A DNA stretch of 64,000 bases from Sphingobacterium siyangense (GTDB lineage: Bacteria > Bacteroidota > Bacteroidia > Sphingobacteriales > Sphingobacteriaceae), in the NCBI RefSeq assembly GCF_007830445.1, contig NZ_VLKR01000024.1, positions 31,733-95,732 on the forward strand, in the 5' to 3' direction. Each line of letters starts with the position of its first letter. The stretch's first letter is position 1. The notes beneath the pieces are model-generated. The model had not been told where the DNA came from. It saw only the letters and a list, made by a program, of their open reading frames with translations, and searched no databases. The translations under genes were made by a program, and so were the position numbers. Of the stretch, positions 1 through 9,522 are shown piece after piece.

Positions 1-815
1 ATTAACGATGCCATATGAAGTCCGGAAGAGTCCATACTGATCATAAGATCCAGATTGGATATCAAATCCAGTTCCTCCCGCAGCGAAAATTTTCCTATGG
101 TATTATAGGTGTTGGGAAATCGCTCGGTCCAGTTTTGGGCAATCTGGAACTCTTGTTCGCCACCGCCGAACAACAAAACATCATAGCCATTGTGCGTGAG
201 TTCGTCTATCACATTTTCCATCTTGGTTTGAGGGAAAATCTTATAACGATGTTGTGCAAATGGGGCAATGCCAATTTTCTTTCGGTCGAAATTCGCGAAC
301 ATACTAAATGCAGCTTTGGGTACATCCTGCAAATTAAGAACCAATTTATTACTGAGCTCAAATTTGAAGCCTAATGCACGAAATACGTCTGCATAGCGTT
401 CTACGGTTAGTTTCAGTGGAACTTTAATCTTGTTGTTTTCCCGGGTTAAAGCTTTTTTTTCTTCCCGCCCTTTGTCAAGCTGCTTTACTTCTACGCCCGA
501 TAGGGAAAATAATAGATCAATTACACGAGAACGCAAATTGAAATGTAAGTCGGCTATAGCATCTGCGCCGTATCGAGCCAGTTCCGTTTTTAGCTTGACT
601 AATCCAAAGAAACCTTTATGAATTGTTTTGGGCTCAATGGCGTGAAACCGTATGTTTTTTATTCCATCAAAAAATGGGGCAAAGAATTGCCTGCTGACCA
701 TAATGATTTCCACATCAGGATAATGAATACAGAATTCTTTCAACACTGAGGCAACCATGGCAACATCGCCCATAGCTGAAAATCGGGTTACTATGATCCG
801 TTGCGGTAAGGACAT
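1..815 (-). CDS. Glycosyltransferase family 9 (heptosyltransferase-like), 3' end outside window
   Basis: The reading frame starts at the ATG at 815 and runs off the left edge of the window, giving about 271 residues. The N-terminus reads IIVTRFSAMGDVAMV, the usual start of GT9 enzymes (lipopolysaccharide heptosyltransferase type, GT-B fold). Near the window edge DLMISMDSSGLHMASL matches the C-terminal donor-nucleotide-binding part, where the SGxxH pattern is typical. GT9 enzymes move a sugar from a nucleotide donor onto LPS core or other surface glycans on the cytoplasmic face of the inner membrane. It starts 3 nt after the end of the DUF4254 gene, so the two are co-transcribed. The exact sugar cannot be told from the sequence. 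Only the last C-terminal residues are missing. Confidence 0.85.
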   Translation of the reverse strand, partial: MSLPQRIIVTRFSAMGDVAMVASVLKEFCIHYPDVEIIMVSRQFFAPFFDGIKNIRFHAIEPKTIHKGFFGLVKLKTELARYGADAIADLHFNLRSRVIDLLFSLSGVEVKQLDKGREEKKALTRENNKIKVPLKLTVERYADVFRALGFKFELSNKLVLNLQDVPKAAFSMFANFDRKKIGIAPFAQHRYKIFPQTKMENVIDELTHNGYDVLLFGGGEQEFQIAQNWTERFPNTYNTIGKFSLREELDLISNLDLMISMDSSGLHMASL

Positions 816-818
816 GTT

Positions 819-1424
819 TTATTTTCCTGAAGAATATAGGACAGGGTTCAATGAAGGGTCGTTATACATTTTCATCTGTTTATAAACCTTCATGTATTTA
901 TCGCCAGATGCGATTGCGGTCATCAATTCATCAATACTTTGGGACAAATCTTTCCTTTGTTCCAATAAAACGTTCAGTTTTTCTTGGCAGGAAATGATAT
1001 GTGCTTCGGAAGCATCCGTGCGCAATGTTTCCTGCTCCATATGGTAGATTTTTAAAGCCAGAATGGAAAGCCTATCAATAGCCCATGCCGGACTTTCAGT
1101 ATTGATTGTTGCGGTAGGACTCGCCTGTATATCTTGAAATTTTTGTAGAAAATAACTATCAATATACTCTACGGTATCTGTGCGGTACTGATTGGATTCA
1201 TCAATACGTCTTTTCCAGTATAAGCCTTCTTGGGGTTCAATCGAGGGATTACGTACCACATCTTCCATATGCCATTGCACGGTGTCAATCCAGCATTTTA
1301 AATAGAGGAGATGTTCCAGGGATTGTTTGTCATACGGATTTTGGATTGGATGATCAATCTGATCGTAGACGTGGTAATCCTGGATAGCACGCTGAAAAAT
1401 TGGATTTGCTATTGCACTAATCAT
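819..1424 (-). CDS. DUF4254 domain protein
   Basis: 201 residues, rich in predicted helix, without signal peptide or membrane segment. The pattern LLYLKCWIDTVQWHMEDVVRNP, spread over residues 40-61, and the following WKRRIDESNQYRTD part match the DUF4254 family as I know it from Bacteroidetes, where it lies next to GT9 glycosyltransferase genes. Here too the stop codon lies 3 nt before the GT9 start. Function is unknown; a helper role in surface glycan assembly is inference from gene order only. The upstream gap to nuoN (208 bp) should hold its promoter; I saw no clear terminator for the nuo operon there. Confidence 0.75.
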   Translation of the reverse strand: MISAIANPIFQRAIQDYHVYDQIDHPIQNPYDKQSLEHLLYLKCWIDTVQWHMEDVVRNPSIEPQEGLYWKRRIDESNQYRTDTVEYIDSYFLQKFQDIQASPTATINTESPAWAIDRLSILALKIYHMEQETLRTDASEAHIISCQEKLNVLLEQRKDLSQSIDELMTAIASGDKYMKVYKQMKMYNDPSLNPVLYSSGK

Positions 1425-1632
1425 GGTACAAACTTAGATAAATTGCTTTTTATATGCAATTTAATTGCGCTTTACATAAAAAACAATTTATCGGTCTCTC
1501 CTCAACCATTGATAATACTTTTATTGAGGAAATATAAAATATATTATGGAGTTATTCTTACTATTCAACGCAGACATTAAGGGAATGAATTGGACGATAG
1601 ACTTATTTAAAATGAAAGAAGTTTCCTGTTTT

Positions 1633-3111
1633 CTAGAATGCCGAAAGTAATACATCGGGAAAGATACCTAAGATCAATACGGCTACGGTACATAAGATTC
1701 CAATACACAAGAGTACCATATTGAACTTCACTGCTGGAGATCCCGTATTTTCTCTTAAAAATGCATTCAGTGGTATTTTAAAATAATAAAATAGAGAAAT
1801 GACAGATGTCAATGCACCAACTAGGAGCAATGCCAATAAACCAAAGGATTGGAAGTTTTGATATTGTTCGAACACTTTGGAAAAGACCAAAAGTTTTCCA
1901 ACAAAACCTGCAGTAGGGGGTAGCCCCACCAAAGCGATTAAAACAATTGAAAAGGAGGTGAACAGCAGTGGGTACTGCTTTCCTAAGCCGCGATACGATT
2001 CAATTGTAGTATTTCCTAAACTAGCTTCCAAGGCATCAATGAAGATAAACACAGCGATATTCATCAGGGCGTATATGGAAAGGTAAAATAAGAGCACATT
2101 TGACTCATTATTTTGATAAACCAATACAGCCATAAGAAGTATCCCCGTATGCCCTATAGAAGAATAGGCCATCATCCTTTTGGCATCCTGTTGGCGCAAA
2201 GCGGCTAAATTACCAATTAGCATAGTTGCAATGGCGATCGCAATAATCACATAAGTCAAGAAATCACTAAAATAAAAGGACACGTTAAGCCAGGCTGAAA
2301 GTATCTTGGATAATAGCACAACAACAGCAATTTTGGGTACTGTAGCGAGATAGGTTGTAATAACTGTTGGGGCGCCTTGGTAAACATCCGGACTCCAGAC
2401 ATGAAACGGGAAAAAACTCAGTTTGAAACCAATACCTGTCAGTAAAAATAGTAAAGCAATGCTGATCATGATCTGGGGTGCTTCCATCAAGCCAGCAATG
2501 TGACTTGGAGCGTCAAAATTCAGGTTTCCCGTGAAACCGTATAGTAAAGACAAACCATAGAGCATAACCGCAGCACAGATGGATCCGAACAGTACATATT
2601 TTAAAGCAGCTTCCGATTGAACCTTAGTGGTCGAAAAATAACCTACCATGATGTAGGAACTGATTGAAACGGTTTCAACGGCAATAAAGATCATCAGCCA
2701 ATTGCTCGACATGGTCAGCAGATTTAAGCCCAAGGTTGCAGTCAGCAATACAGCATATAGATCTCCCAATGGGCGTTCCTGATGACGTTGCTGAATAAAA
2801 ACAGCGATAAGAATTGTTGCCAGCAGTATAATCATTCGAGCAGCTATAGCAAATGCATCAATAGAGATCATATCAAAGAAGCCAGCTATTTCTACCCGAC
2901 TAATTCCCTGTCCCAATAGATAACAACCGCTCAGCAGTAACCCGATGATGGTAATAACGAAAGATGCATGCTTCCAATACTTATCAATAAAAAGACTAGC
3001 GAGTATAGTGCCAATAAAAGTGACGATCAATGTCAGTTCAGGCTTAAAATAAGGAACGCTTACGATAATCTGATCGATGAAAGAACTGATATATGGACTG
3101 AATGCGAGCAT
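1633..3111 (-). CDS. nuoN: NADH-quinone oxidoreductase subunit N
   Basis: 492 residues, strongly hydrophobic with about 14 helices, the size usual for NuoN. It is one of the three antiporter-like proton-pumping subunits of the complex I membrane arm. The central block GIGFKLSFFPFHVWSPDVYQ carries the conserved lysine and the HxWxPDVY signature of the proton_antipo_M domain, and TVPKIAVV gives the second conserved lysine. It is the last gene of the nuoH-N operon and starts 6 nt after nuoM. No terminator with a T-run is visible downstream, so some read-through toward the DUF4254 gene is possible. Confidence 0.97.
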   Translation of the reverse strand: MLAFSPYISSFIDQIIVSVPYFKPELTLIVTFIGTILASLFIDKYWKHASFVITIIGLLLSGCYLLGQGISRVEIAGFFDMISIDAFAIAARMIILLATILIAVFIQQRHQERPLGDLYAVLLTATLGLNLLTMSSNWLMIFIAVETVSISSYIMVGYFSTTKVQSEAALKYVLFGSICAAVMLYGLSLLYGFTGNLNFDAPSHIAGLMEAPQIMISIALLFLLTGIGFKLSFFPFHVWSPDVYQGAPTVITTYLATVPKIAVVVLLSKILSAWLNVSFYFSDFLTYVIIAIAIATMLIGNLAALRQQDAKRMMAYSSIGHTGILLMAVLVYQNNESNVLLFYLSIYALMNIAVFIFIDALEASLGNTTIESYRGLGKQYPLLFTSFSIVLIALVGLPPTAGFVGKLLVFSKVFEQYQNFQSFGLLALLLVGALTSVISLFYYFKIPLNAFLRENTGSPAVKFNMVLLCIGILCTVAVLILGIFPDVLLSAF

Positions 3112-3117
3112 GCTGAA

Positions 3118-4719
3118 TTAGATAAATTGTTGGATAAAACTCACGAGATTCAGAACACTGGCGTTTAGGTTGTTAAATACCAATGCCGGCATAACTCCAA
3201 GTAATAAGGCGAGCGCTAGGGTAGGAAATAAGATGATCTGCTCGCGTGAATTTAGGTCTGTAAGTGCATTACTCCAAGATTCACCACCTTTTAAGCGAAT
3301 TTGTCCAAAGAACATACGTTGCAGTGTCCAAAGTAGATAGGCTGCACTTAATAGGATACCTATGGAACCCCCAAGTGCCATCCAGCGCGGTAACCCGGTT
3401 CCTATGCTCGCTGCATTGAAGGAACCGATAATGACAAAGGCTTCACCAATAAAGGCTGAAAAGCCGGGCAGGCCCAGGGATGCAAAAAATGCGACAGCGA
3501 CGTAACCTGTGTATTTAGGCATAATTTGAGCTAGGCCACGGAAACTATAGATATTTCTGTCATGTACTCGGTCATAGACCACGCCAACAAGGAAAAAGAG
3601 TGCCGCTGATAAGAATCCATGGGAAATCATCTGAAACATGGCGCCAGAAATACCTTCGGCAGTCAGTGATGCAATACCAAGCAGCACAAAACCCATATGA
3701 GAGACCGATGAATAAGCAATCATTCGTTTCAGGTCTTTTTGTGATAAGGCATTCAAGGCTCCATAAATAATGGATACAACGCCGATTAATCCAAGCCACC
3801 AATTGGATAAGGCTGCCATATCGGGAAAGATGCTATAACAGATACGGATGATACCGTAACCACCAATTTTCAGGAGGATACCGGCAAGAATAATAGATAC
3901 TGGTGTCGGCGCTTCAACGTGCGCATCCGGCAGCCAAGTATGTAGGGGAACAATGGGTACTTTAATGGCAAAGGCAAAGAAAAGCACAATGAAACCAATC
4001 AGTCGAGCCGAAACACCCAAAATTTCCTGGTAACCCTCCCAGCCGAAAATAGAACCCTCAAGATAATTCTGTGGATTCATCATATAGATCATGTTGAAAG
4101 TATGTGCTCCAGTCAAAGGATTGATTACTGAAAAATACAATCCTACGATAATCAACAACATAAATACAGACCCGAATAGGGTATATAGAAAGAATTTTAT
4201 AGCCGCGTATTCGCGTCTTGCACCACCCCAGATACCGATCAAGAAGTAGAGTGGCAGTAACATGACTTCATAAAACAAATAGAATAGGAAGAAATCCAAT
4301 GCACAGAAAATCCCCATAACGGCCATATTAAGTACCATGAGTAAGGCAAAGTATCCCTTCGGACTTTTCTGGATATTCCAAGAGGCGCCTATAGCCATCA
4401 GCATAACGAAAGCGCTCAGCAATAACAAGGGCATGGAGATCCCATCAATACCAATAAGATAATCGATCTCCAATTTACCTATTGATCCTAAATCTAATCG
4501 GATCCAGGAAAGCTGTTCAATAAATTGATAGCCCCCCAGATCTTGGACTCCTGTTTTGCTTGCATCAAATTGTGCATAACATATTCCGGCCAGTACAAAT
4601 TGTATTGCTGTGAATGCTAAAGCAATATATTTGTAACTCGATTTATATCGTGTTGGTAGGGCGAGAATGAGCGCCGTAGCCAATAGCGGTAAAAATATCA
4701 ATAAGGATAAAATAGGCAT
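3118..4719 (-). CDS. nuoM: NADH-quinone oxidoreductase subunit M
   Basis: 533 residues with about 14 hydrophobic helices. Antiporter-like proton-pumping subunit of complex I. FLFYEVMLLPLYFLIGIWGG holds the conserved membrane glutamate, and FAIKVPIVPLHTWLPDAHVE with the nearby LLKIGGYG hold the conserved lysines. The gene starts 3 nt after nuoL and is followed after 6 nt by nuoN, so translation of the three large subunits is likely linked. Length and motif order are normal. Confidence 0.97.
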   Translation of the reverse strand: MPILSLLIFLPLLATALILALPTRYKSSYKYIALAFTAIQFVLAGICYAQFDASKTGVQDLGGYQFIEQLSWIRLDLGSIGKLEIDYLIGIDGISMPLLLLSAFVMLMAIGASWNIQKSPKGYFALLMVLNMAVMGIFCALDFFLFYLFYEVMLLPLYFLIGIWGGARREYAAIKFFLYTLFGSVFMLLIIVGLYFSVINPLTGAHTFNMIYMMNPQNYLEGSIFGWEGYQEILGVSARLIGFIVLFFAFAIKVPIVPLHTWLPDAHVEAPTPVSIILAGILLKIGGYGIIRICYSIFPDMAALSNWWLGLIGVVSIIYGALNALSQKDLKRMIAYSSVSHMGFVLLGIASLTAEGISGAMFQMISHGFLSAALFFLVGVVYDRVHDRNIYSFRGLAQIMPKYTGYVAVAFFASLGLPGFSAFIGEAFVIIGSFNAASIGTGLPRWMALGGSIGILLSAAYLLWTLQRMFFGQIRLKGGESWSNALTDLNSREQIILFPTLALALLLGVMPALVFNNLNASVLNLVSFIQQFI

Positions 4720-4722
4720 TTC

Positions 4723-6777
4723 CTAAAAGAATATAAGATAAATTAAACCAAGTAAAACTAATAAAAAGACGGAATACAATGTTGTCTGTATCTTTCCATT
4801 TTGGACCAGGCGAACCTGATTGCCTGTCCAATAGGCTACAGTAGCAACCGTATTAACAAAACCATCTACAATATATTTGTCTATCCAAACACTTAGCTGA
4901 GAAAGGGATAAGACGATAAACTGAATCAAAGAAATTAAAGCGTCAACGATATGAAGGTCAAACCAATAACAGAACTGTGCTAATTTTAATGTGCCATTAA
5001 CAAAGACTGCTTGGTAAAACTCATTGATATACCCCTGGTTGAAAGCGGCTTTTAATCCCTGGCTAGCGGCGTTCAACGGGTATTTATTTTGTACATACCA
5101 TTTCCAGCCGATGATCCAGCCAATACCCGAACCTAGTAGCAATATGACAGGAATGATAAGGTGCGCACTGTGGCTTGGTGAAAAAGCATATTCATCCAAT
5201 AAAAGGCCGTCCATCAACCAGGAATCGTGATACGAAAACGGATTGAAAGAAAATAGTGGGAATAAGCAGAACAGTCCCAAAACAAACATGGGGATCAACA
5301 TGGTTTTTGGCGCTTCATGCAGCGGTTGATCATGTAGTTTGCCCTGAAGCTGTTTCAACAGTCTGAACTCCCCAAAAAAGGCTTTGAATAGCAAACGACC
5401 GATGTAGAAAGCCGTTAAAATACTCACCAGAATCAAACTTATGGGGATGATAAGGTATAAGTTACCTTTTGAAATAGCCCATTCAAAGGAAGAGATAACA
5501 ATACTATCTTTGGATAGATAACCTGAAGTCAACGGGAATCCTGCAAGTGCTAGCGAAGCTATGCTCATCAGCACGAAGGTCTTTGGCATATATTGACGTA
5601 GCCCGCCCATATTCCGTAAATCCTGCGGGTCAAAGTCCAGGTGGCTATGTTCTTTAAGATGCGCCATTTCATGAATGACAGCTCCGGCAGAAAGAAACAA
5701 CAGACACTTAAAGAAGGCATGGGTCGTTAGGTGAAATAGTGCAGCATCCCATGTTCCAATGCCAATGCCAACCATCATAAAACCTAACTGCGATATGGTC
5801 GAAAAGGCAAGAATACGTTTGATGTCGTATTGGCCAAGCGCGAAGTATGCGGCCAAAGCAGCGGTTATTGTACCAATGATGGCAATAAATAATAAGGCAG
5901 ATTCATTAAATAATGGAAATACAGTAGCCAGCAGGAATACACCAGCAGCAACCATTGTCGCGGCGTGAATCAGCGAGGATACGGATGTAGGGCCTTCCAT
6001 GGCATCAGGAAGCCATACATGTAATGGAAATTGTGCGGATTTAGCCATAGCTGCCAAGAAGAAGGCTAATCCAGCAATGGTAAGCCAAATCTGAGGTAAG
6101 CTATTGACTGGAGATATCCATAATCCTTGGGCGATTGTGGATTGATAAATTAAGCCATTGTCCCCAAATAGATCGATTAAATTGAGGGTTTTGAACTGTG
6201 TAAATAGGATCGCAAGACCAATTAGAAAACCGAGGTCGCCGATGCGATTGACCAAAAATGCCTTTTTATTGGCTTGTACAGCTGTCTCACGTGTGAACCA
6301 GAAGCCGATGAGGAGATACGATGCAAAACCGACCAATTCCCAAAAAACATACATCAACAGGAGGCTATCCATAATGACCAATCCCAACATCGCAAAACAG
6401 AATAAGCTGAGATACATCCAATAGCGATGAATACCTGTATCGCCATGCATATAGGCTCTGGAGTATATATGTACGGGTAAGGCAACAGTCGGTACCAAAA
6501 AAAGCATCAAAGTGCTCAGATTGTTCAGCAGGATACCAACTTTAAATGACGTTTCACCGATGGTGAACCAATTTACCTGAATTGATACCGCCGGATTATT
6601 CCATATGGAGAACCAGGTTAAGCCGCCAGCGATAAAGCTGAGGATGATGGCCGTGAGAGAAACAAGGCCGGACTGGTCGCGTTTACCTACTATTGCTTGA
6701 TATACGAATGCCGCTAATGGTGCTATCAAGGTAAGCAACGCGGTCAGAAGGGGCGATATGTGAACAAATTGATCCAA
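4723..6777 (-). CDS. nuoL: NADH-quinone oxidoreductase subunit L
   Basis: 684 residues, the expected length for the largest antiporter-like subunit, including the long C-terminal lateral helix. Conserved blocks: FWELVGFASYLLIGFWF with the pumping glutamate, then VNRIGDLGFLIG, then SAQFPLHVWLPDAMEGPTSV with the lysine/histidine channel residues. The C-terminal 150 residues are less conserved and end in a hydrophobic anchor (LYSVFLLVLLGLIYLIFF). It lies 3 nt after nuoK and 3 nt before nuoM. It acts in the inner membrane as the distal proton channel of complex I. Confidence 0.97.
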   Translation of the reverse strand: MDQFVHISPLLTALLTLIAPLAAFVYQAIVGKRDQSGLVSLTAIILSFIAGGLTWFSIWNNPAVSIQVNWFTIGETSFKVGILLNNLSTLMLFLVPTVALPVHIYSRAYMHGDTGIHRYWMYLSLFCFAMLGLVIMDSLLLMYVFWELVGFASYLLIGFWFTRETAVQANKKAFLVNRIGDLGFLIGLAILFTQFKTLNLIDLFGDNGLIYQSTIAQGLWISPVNSLPQIWLTIAGLAFFLAAMAKSAQFPLHVWLPDAMEGPTSVSSLIHAATMVAAGVFLLATVFPLFNESALLFIAIIGTITAALAAYFALGQYDIKRILAFSTISQLGFMMVGIGIGTWDAALFHLTTHAFFKCLLFLSAGAVIHEMAHLKEHSHLDFDPQDLRNMGGLRQYMPKTFVLMSIASLALAGFPLTSGYLSKDSIVISSFEWAISKGNLYLIIPISLILVSILTAFYIGRLLFKAFFGEFRLLKQLQGKLHDQPLHEAPKTMLIPMFVLGLFCLFPLFSFNPFSYHDSWLMDGLLLDEYAFSPSHSAHLIIPVILLLGSGIGWIIGWKWYVQNKYPLNAASQGLKAAFNQGYINEFYQAVFVNGTLKLAQFCYWFDLHIVDALISLIQFIVLSLSQLSVWIDKYIVDGFVNTVATVAYWTGNQVRLVQNGKIQTTLYSVFLLVLLGLIYLIFF

Positions 6778-6780
6778 TGC

Positions 6781-7089
6781 TTACTTGTCTTTTAATTGGT
6801 TTATCTCATCCGGATTAATGGTTTTGTAATGTCTATAAACATTTAATACGATAGCCAATCCAACAGCGACTGCGGCCGCAGCAAGAACGATGGCAAATAA
6901 TGCAAAAATTTGCCCACCATAACTCAATTTATCATATTTTCCAAAAGCAACAAAGTTCAGGATAGCGGCATTGATCATCAACTCAATACCGACCAAAATC
7001 ATAATTGCATTTTTCTTGGAAAGAACGGTATAAAGACCAATGCAAAAGATGCAGGCACTGACAACTAAAAAATGCGTCAGCGTAATCAT
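6781..7089 (-). CDS. nuoK: NADH-quinone oxidoreductase subunit K
   Basis: 102 residues with three transmembrane helices, the normal size for NuoK. VGIELMINAAILNFVAF contains the conserved membrane glutamate of helix 2 that belongs to the hydrophilic proton axis, and a second one would be expected in helix 3. Its ATG overlaps the nuoJ stop by 4 nt, the common arrangement for coupled translation, and nuoL follows after 3 nt. Confidence 0.96.
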   Translation of the reverse strand: MITLTHFLVVSACIFCIGLYTVLSKKNAIMILVGIELMINAAILNFVAFGKYDKLSYGGQIFALFAIVLAAAAVAVGLAIVLNVYRHYKTINPDEINQLKDK

Positions 7090-7628
7090 ATTGTACGCTC
7101 CTTTCTGGATAAATGTGAGGCACCTATCAAGGCCATCATCAAAAACACGGATATGATTTCAAATGGCAATACATAAAAAGTCATAAAACGTAATCCGATC
7201 TGATGAATATTATTGTCTGTTGCGACAATCTCGGTGTTATTTTCCCTAGCTTGTAAAATCCACGTCGAAGGGGTTTGTTGCCATTCAATAATGCCGTATA
7301 GCATGAGTAATAGGAAGCCAAGCACTACAGGAATAGTCTGCCATTTGGGTATGCTTAAGAATGAACCGCTGCTATCTTGGAGATCTTTTAAAAGCTCTTT
7401 ATTAGAAAGCATAAAGGCAAATAACATCAATATGAGCACGCCGCCAACATACACCATAATTTGTGTAATGGCCACAAAATCGGCTAAAGCAAATAGGTAA
7501 AGGCCTGCCATTGCAAATAAGACAATAAAAAACAGGAATAAAGCACGTGCAATATTTTTGAGATTGACGAGCAAAAGTGCTGAACCGATTGCTAGGGTAG
7601 CAAAGGCATAGAATAAAATACTTTCCAT
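7086..7628 (-). CDS. nuoJ: NADH-quinone oxidoreductase subunit J
   Basis: 180 residues with five hydrophobic helices and a soluble loop between helix 4 and helix 5 (about residues 115-145). NuoJ forms part of the quinone-proximal proton path. The block DFVAITQIMVYVGGVLILMLFAFML is the family signature, containing the helix 3 pi-bulge region. Position between nuoI (3 nt) and nuoK (4-nt overlap) confirms the call. Confidence 0.96.
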   Translation of the reverse strand: MESILFYAFATLAIGSALLLVNLKNIARALFLFFIVLFAMAGLYLFALADFVAITQIMVYVGGVLILMLFAFMLSNKELLKDLQDSSGSFLSIPKWQTIPVVLGFLLLMLYGIIEWQQTPSTWILQARENNTEIVATDNNIHQIGLRFMTFYVLPFEIISVFLMMALIGASHLSRKERTI

Positions 7629-7631
7629 CTT

Positions 7632-8195
7632 TTATTTTTGCTTTGCTGCCTCCTTTTCAGCTTGAAATTTGGTCCATTCTGCTTTACGTTGTGCGACCTC
7701 GCTATCGGTCATATCTGAGAAACCATAGATAAGATCAGTCAGTTTTTGTGAGCTGCGGTCATATTCGTTGGTCATGGTAATACATTCTGTCGGACATACG
7801 ACAGTACATAGCCCGCAATACATACATTTGGCCATGTCAATGTTGAATTTGGCCGGGTATAGTCTTTTAACGCTACCATCGGAAGTTTTTCCAATCGCTT
7901 CCGGTGATTTGATGGCTTCGATTTCGATGCAGTCGACAGGACAAGCCTTTGCGCATAAATCACATACAATGCAGTCTTCGATATCGACTTGCAGCTGATA
8001 GCGGGCAACCTCGGGGATAGGCATTTTTTCACGCGGGTATTGTACCGTGACAATACCTTCCTGCTGATCAAAGTAGTTATCCTTTTTGATATTTAATTCC
8101 GTTCGCGAACGTCGGGCACCAAACAAGTGTTTAACAGTCAAAGATAAACCCTTGATTGCCGTACGAAATGCATGCGAAGCCGTTTTAAATATCAT
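7632..8195 (-). CDS. nuoI: NADH-quinone oxidoreductase subunit I, 2x[4Fe-4S]
   Basis: 187 residues. Two ferredoxin-type CxxCxxCxxxCP clusters are seen at Cys75/78/81/85 and Cys124/127/130/134, which hold the N6a and N6b iron-sulphur centres that carry electrons toward NuoB. The N-terminal 30 residues are amphipathic and would lie on the membrane; the lysine-rich C-terminus is a short extension. It is the only subunit of the peripheral arm encoded here. It lies 3 nt from both nuoH and nuoJ. Confidence 0.97.
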   Translation of the reverse strand: MIFKTASHAFRTAIKGLSLTVKHLFGARRSRTELNIKKDNYFDQQEGIVTVQYPREKMPIPEVARYQLQVDIEDCIVCDLCAKACPVDCIEIEAIKSPEAIGKTSDGSVKRLYPAKFNIDMAKCMYCGLCTVVCPTECITMTNEYDRSSQKLTDLIYGFSDMTDSEVAQRKAEWTKFQAEKEAAKQK

Positions 8196-8198
8196 ATC

Positions 8199-9272
8199 CT
8201 ATGCTATAACTAAAATTCGCCAAATTGCAGAAATGGCCATACAAAGAAAAGCCAGCGGCGTCAATACTTTCCAACATAAACTCATCAGTTGATCTGCACG
8301 CAACCGTGGTAATGTCCATCGAATCCACATTTGGATACCAACAATAAATAATGATTTGGCTAAGGTCCAAAATATTCCCCACACTAAGCCTGTGGTCCAA
8401 TCGGCCAAACGTATTGCACCTATGTTTGGTAACGGTGTATTCCAAGCTCCTAAGAAGAGAACAACCCCCAACATCGATACCAAAAACATCATGGCATACT
8501 CCGCCAAAAAGATAAAGGCAAATTGTATCCCGCCATATTCTGTATGGAAGCCACCGACCAATTCAGATTCGGCTTCCGGGATATCAAAGGGAGCACGATT
8601 ACACTCGGCAAGGGTTGCGATAAAGAATATGATGTAGGTGATAATCAAATGTGGAGCCTGAAAAATATTCCAGGCGAAGAGCCCCCCAATCTCATTGACT
8701 TCCCAAAGACCCAAGAGTTTAATGCTTCCATTGGTTAGGATGCCCTGTCCAATAGCGATTTCATTCAAATTTAGGGTTTGGGTTAGCATAACGACCGTAA
8801 TTAGGGAGAGGCCTACCGGAATTTCATAAGACACCATCTGTGCTATGGCACGCATGGATCCTAATAAAGAATATTTGTTGTTAGATCCCCAGCCAGCCAT
8901 TAAAATGCCCAAAGCATCAATGGAGATGATGGCCATTATGAAGAACAGACCCGTATGCGTATCCGCTGGAATAAAATCTTTGGCCCAGGGAATAACGGCA
9001 AAACCTGTAAATACAGCAACGAAAATAACGATAGGAGCAACTCTAAAGAGAATCTTATCGGCTGATGAGGGGGTAATTAATTCTTTTTGTAATAATTTGA
9101 GAATGTCGGCGATCGTTTGGAGACTGCCATACTTTCCTGTTTCCATCGGTCCTAGACGATCCTGTACAAATCCCGCGATCTTTCGCTCGGCATATACTGC
9201 AAACAAGGTGAAAGCTGCTATAAAGGTGAAAATAGCAATGGGAACCAAGATATGTAGTATTGTTTCTAACAA
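8199..9272 (-). CDS. nuoH: NADH-quinone oxidoreductase subunit H
   Basis: 357 residues with eight or nine hydrophobic helices. The N-terminal AERKIAGFVQDRLGP and the later FDIPEAESELVGGFHTEYGG are hallmark NuoH sequences that line the quinone tunnel. It is the first gene of this operon. Upstream on the minus strand there is a TAAGTTTG element (9315-9322, TAnnTTTG type), which would put transcription start about 35 nt before the ATG, though I could not find a good -33 TTTG. No other nuo gene precedes it; the next gene upstream is gltA with its own terminator. Confidence 0.97.
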   Translation of the reverse strand: MLETILHILVPIAIFTFIAAFTLFAVYAERKIAGFVQDRLGPMETGKYGSLQTIADILKLLQKELITPSSADKILFRVAPIVIFVAVFTGFAVIPWAKDFIPADTHTGLFFIMAIISIDALGILMAGWGSNNKYSLLGSMRAIAQMVSYEIPVGLSLITVVMLTQTLNLNEIAIGQGILTNGSIKLLGLWEVNEIGGLFAWNIFQAPHLIITYIIFFIATLAECNRAPFDIPEAESELVGGFHTEYGGIQFAFIFLAEYAMMFLVSMLGVVLFLGAWNTPLPNIGAIRLADWTTGLVWGIFWTLAKSLFIVGIQMWIRWTLPRLRADQLMSLCWKVLTPLAFLCMAISAIWRILVIA

Positions 9273-9314
9273 GTCTTATTTATAATGATTTTTAATAAGA
9301 GACCAATGAATACG

Positions 9315-9322
9315 CAAACTTA
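9315..9322 (-). promoter_or_regulatory. Candidate -7 element for the nuoH-N operon
   Basis: TAAGTTTG on the minus strand fits the Bacteroidetes -7 consensus TAnnTTTG and lies between the gltA terminator and nuoH. The -33 partner is not convincing, so this is a candidate only. It supports an independent transcript that starts at nuoH. Confidence 0.4.
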
Positions 9323-9473
9323 ACGAAAAACAGGGAATTTAGATAAGGAAAAATTAAAATATACTTAACAAGTAGATTATCGTGACAATAGCGTAACGAC
9401 AAGTAATCATATCTTGTTCGAGTAGGTGGTTTCGGACAGCTGTAATGCCATCCATGTTAGCTCGGATGAAAAT

Positions 9474-9502
9474 AAAAAAGCACCCCGAGGGATGCTTTTT
9501 TA
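9474..9502 (-). terminator. Rho-independent terminator of gltA
   Basis: Inverted repeat AAAAAGCA-CCC / GGG-TGCTTTTT with a GC core and runs of A and T on both sides, 20 nt after the gltA stop codon. On the minus strand the stem is followed by a T-run. Confidence 0.85.
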
Positions 9503-9522
9503 GGATATAAATCGAAATCGGA

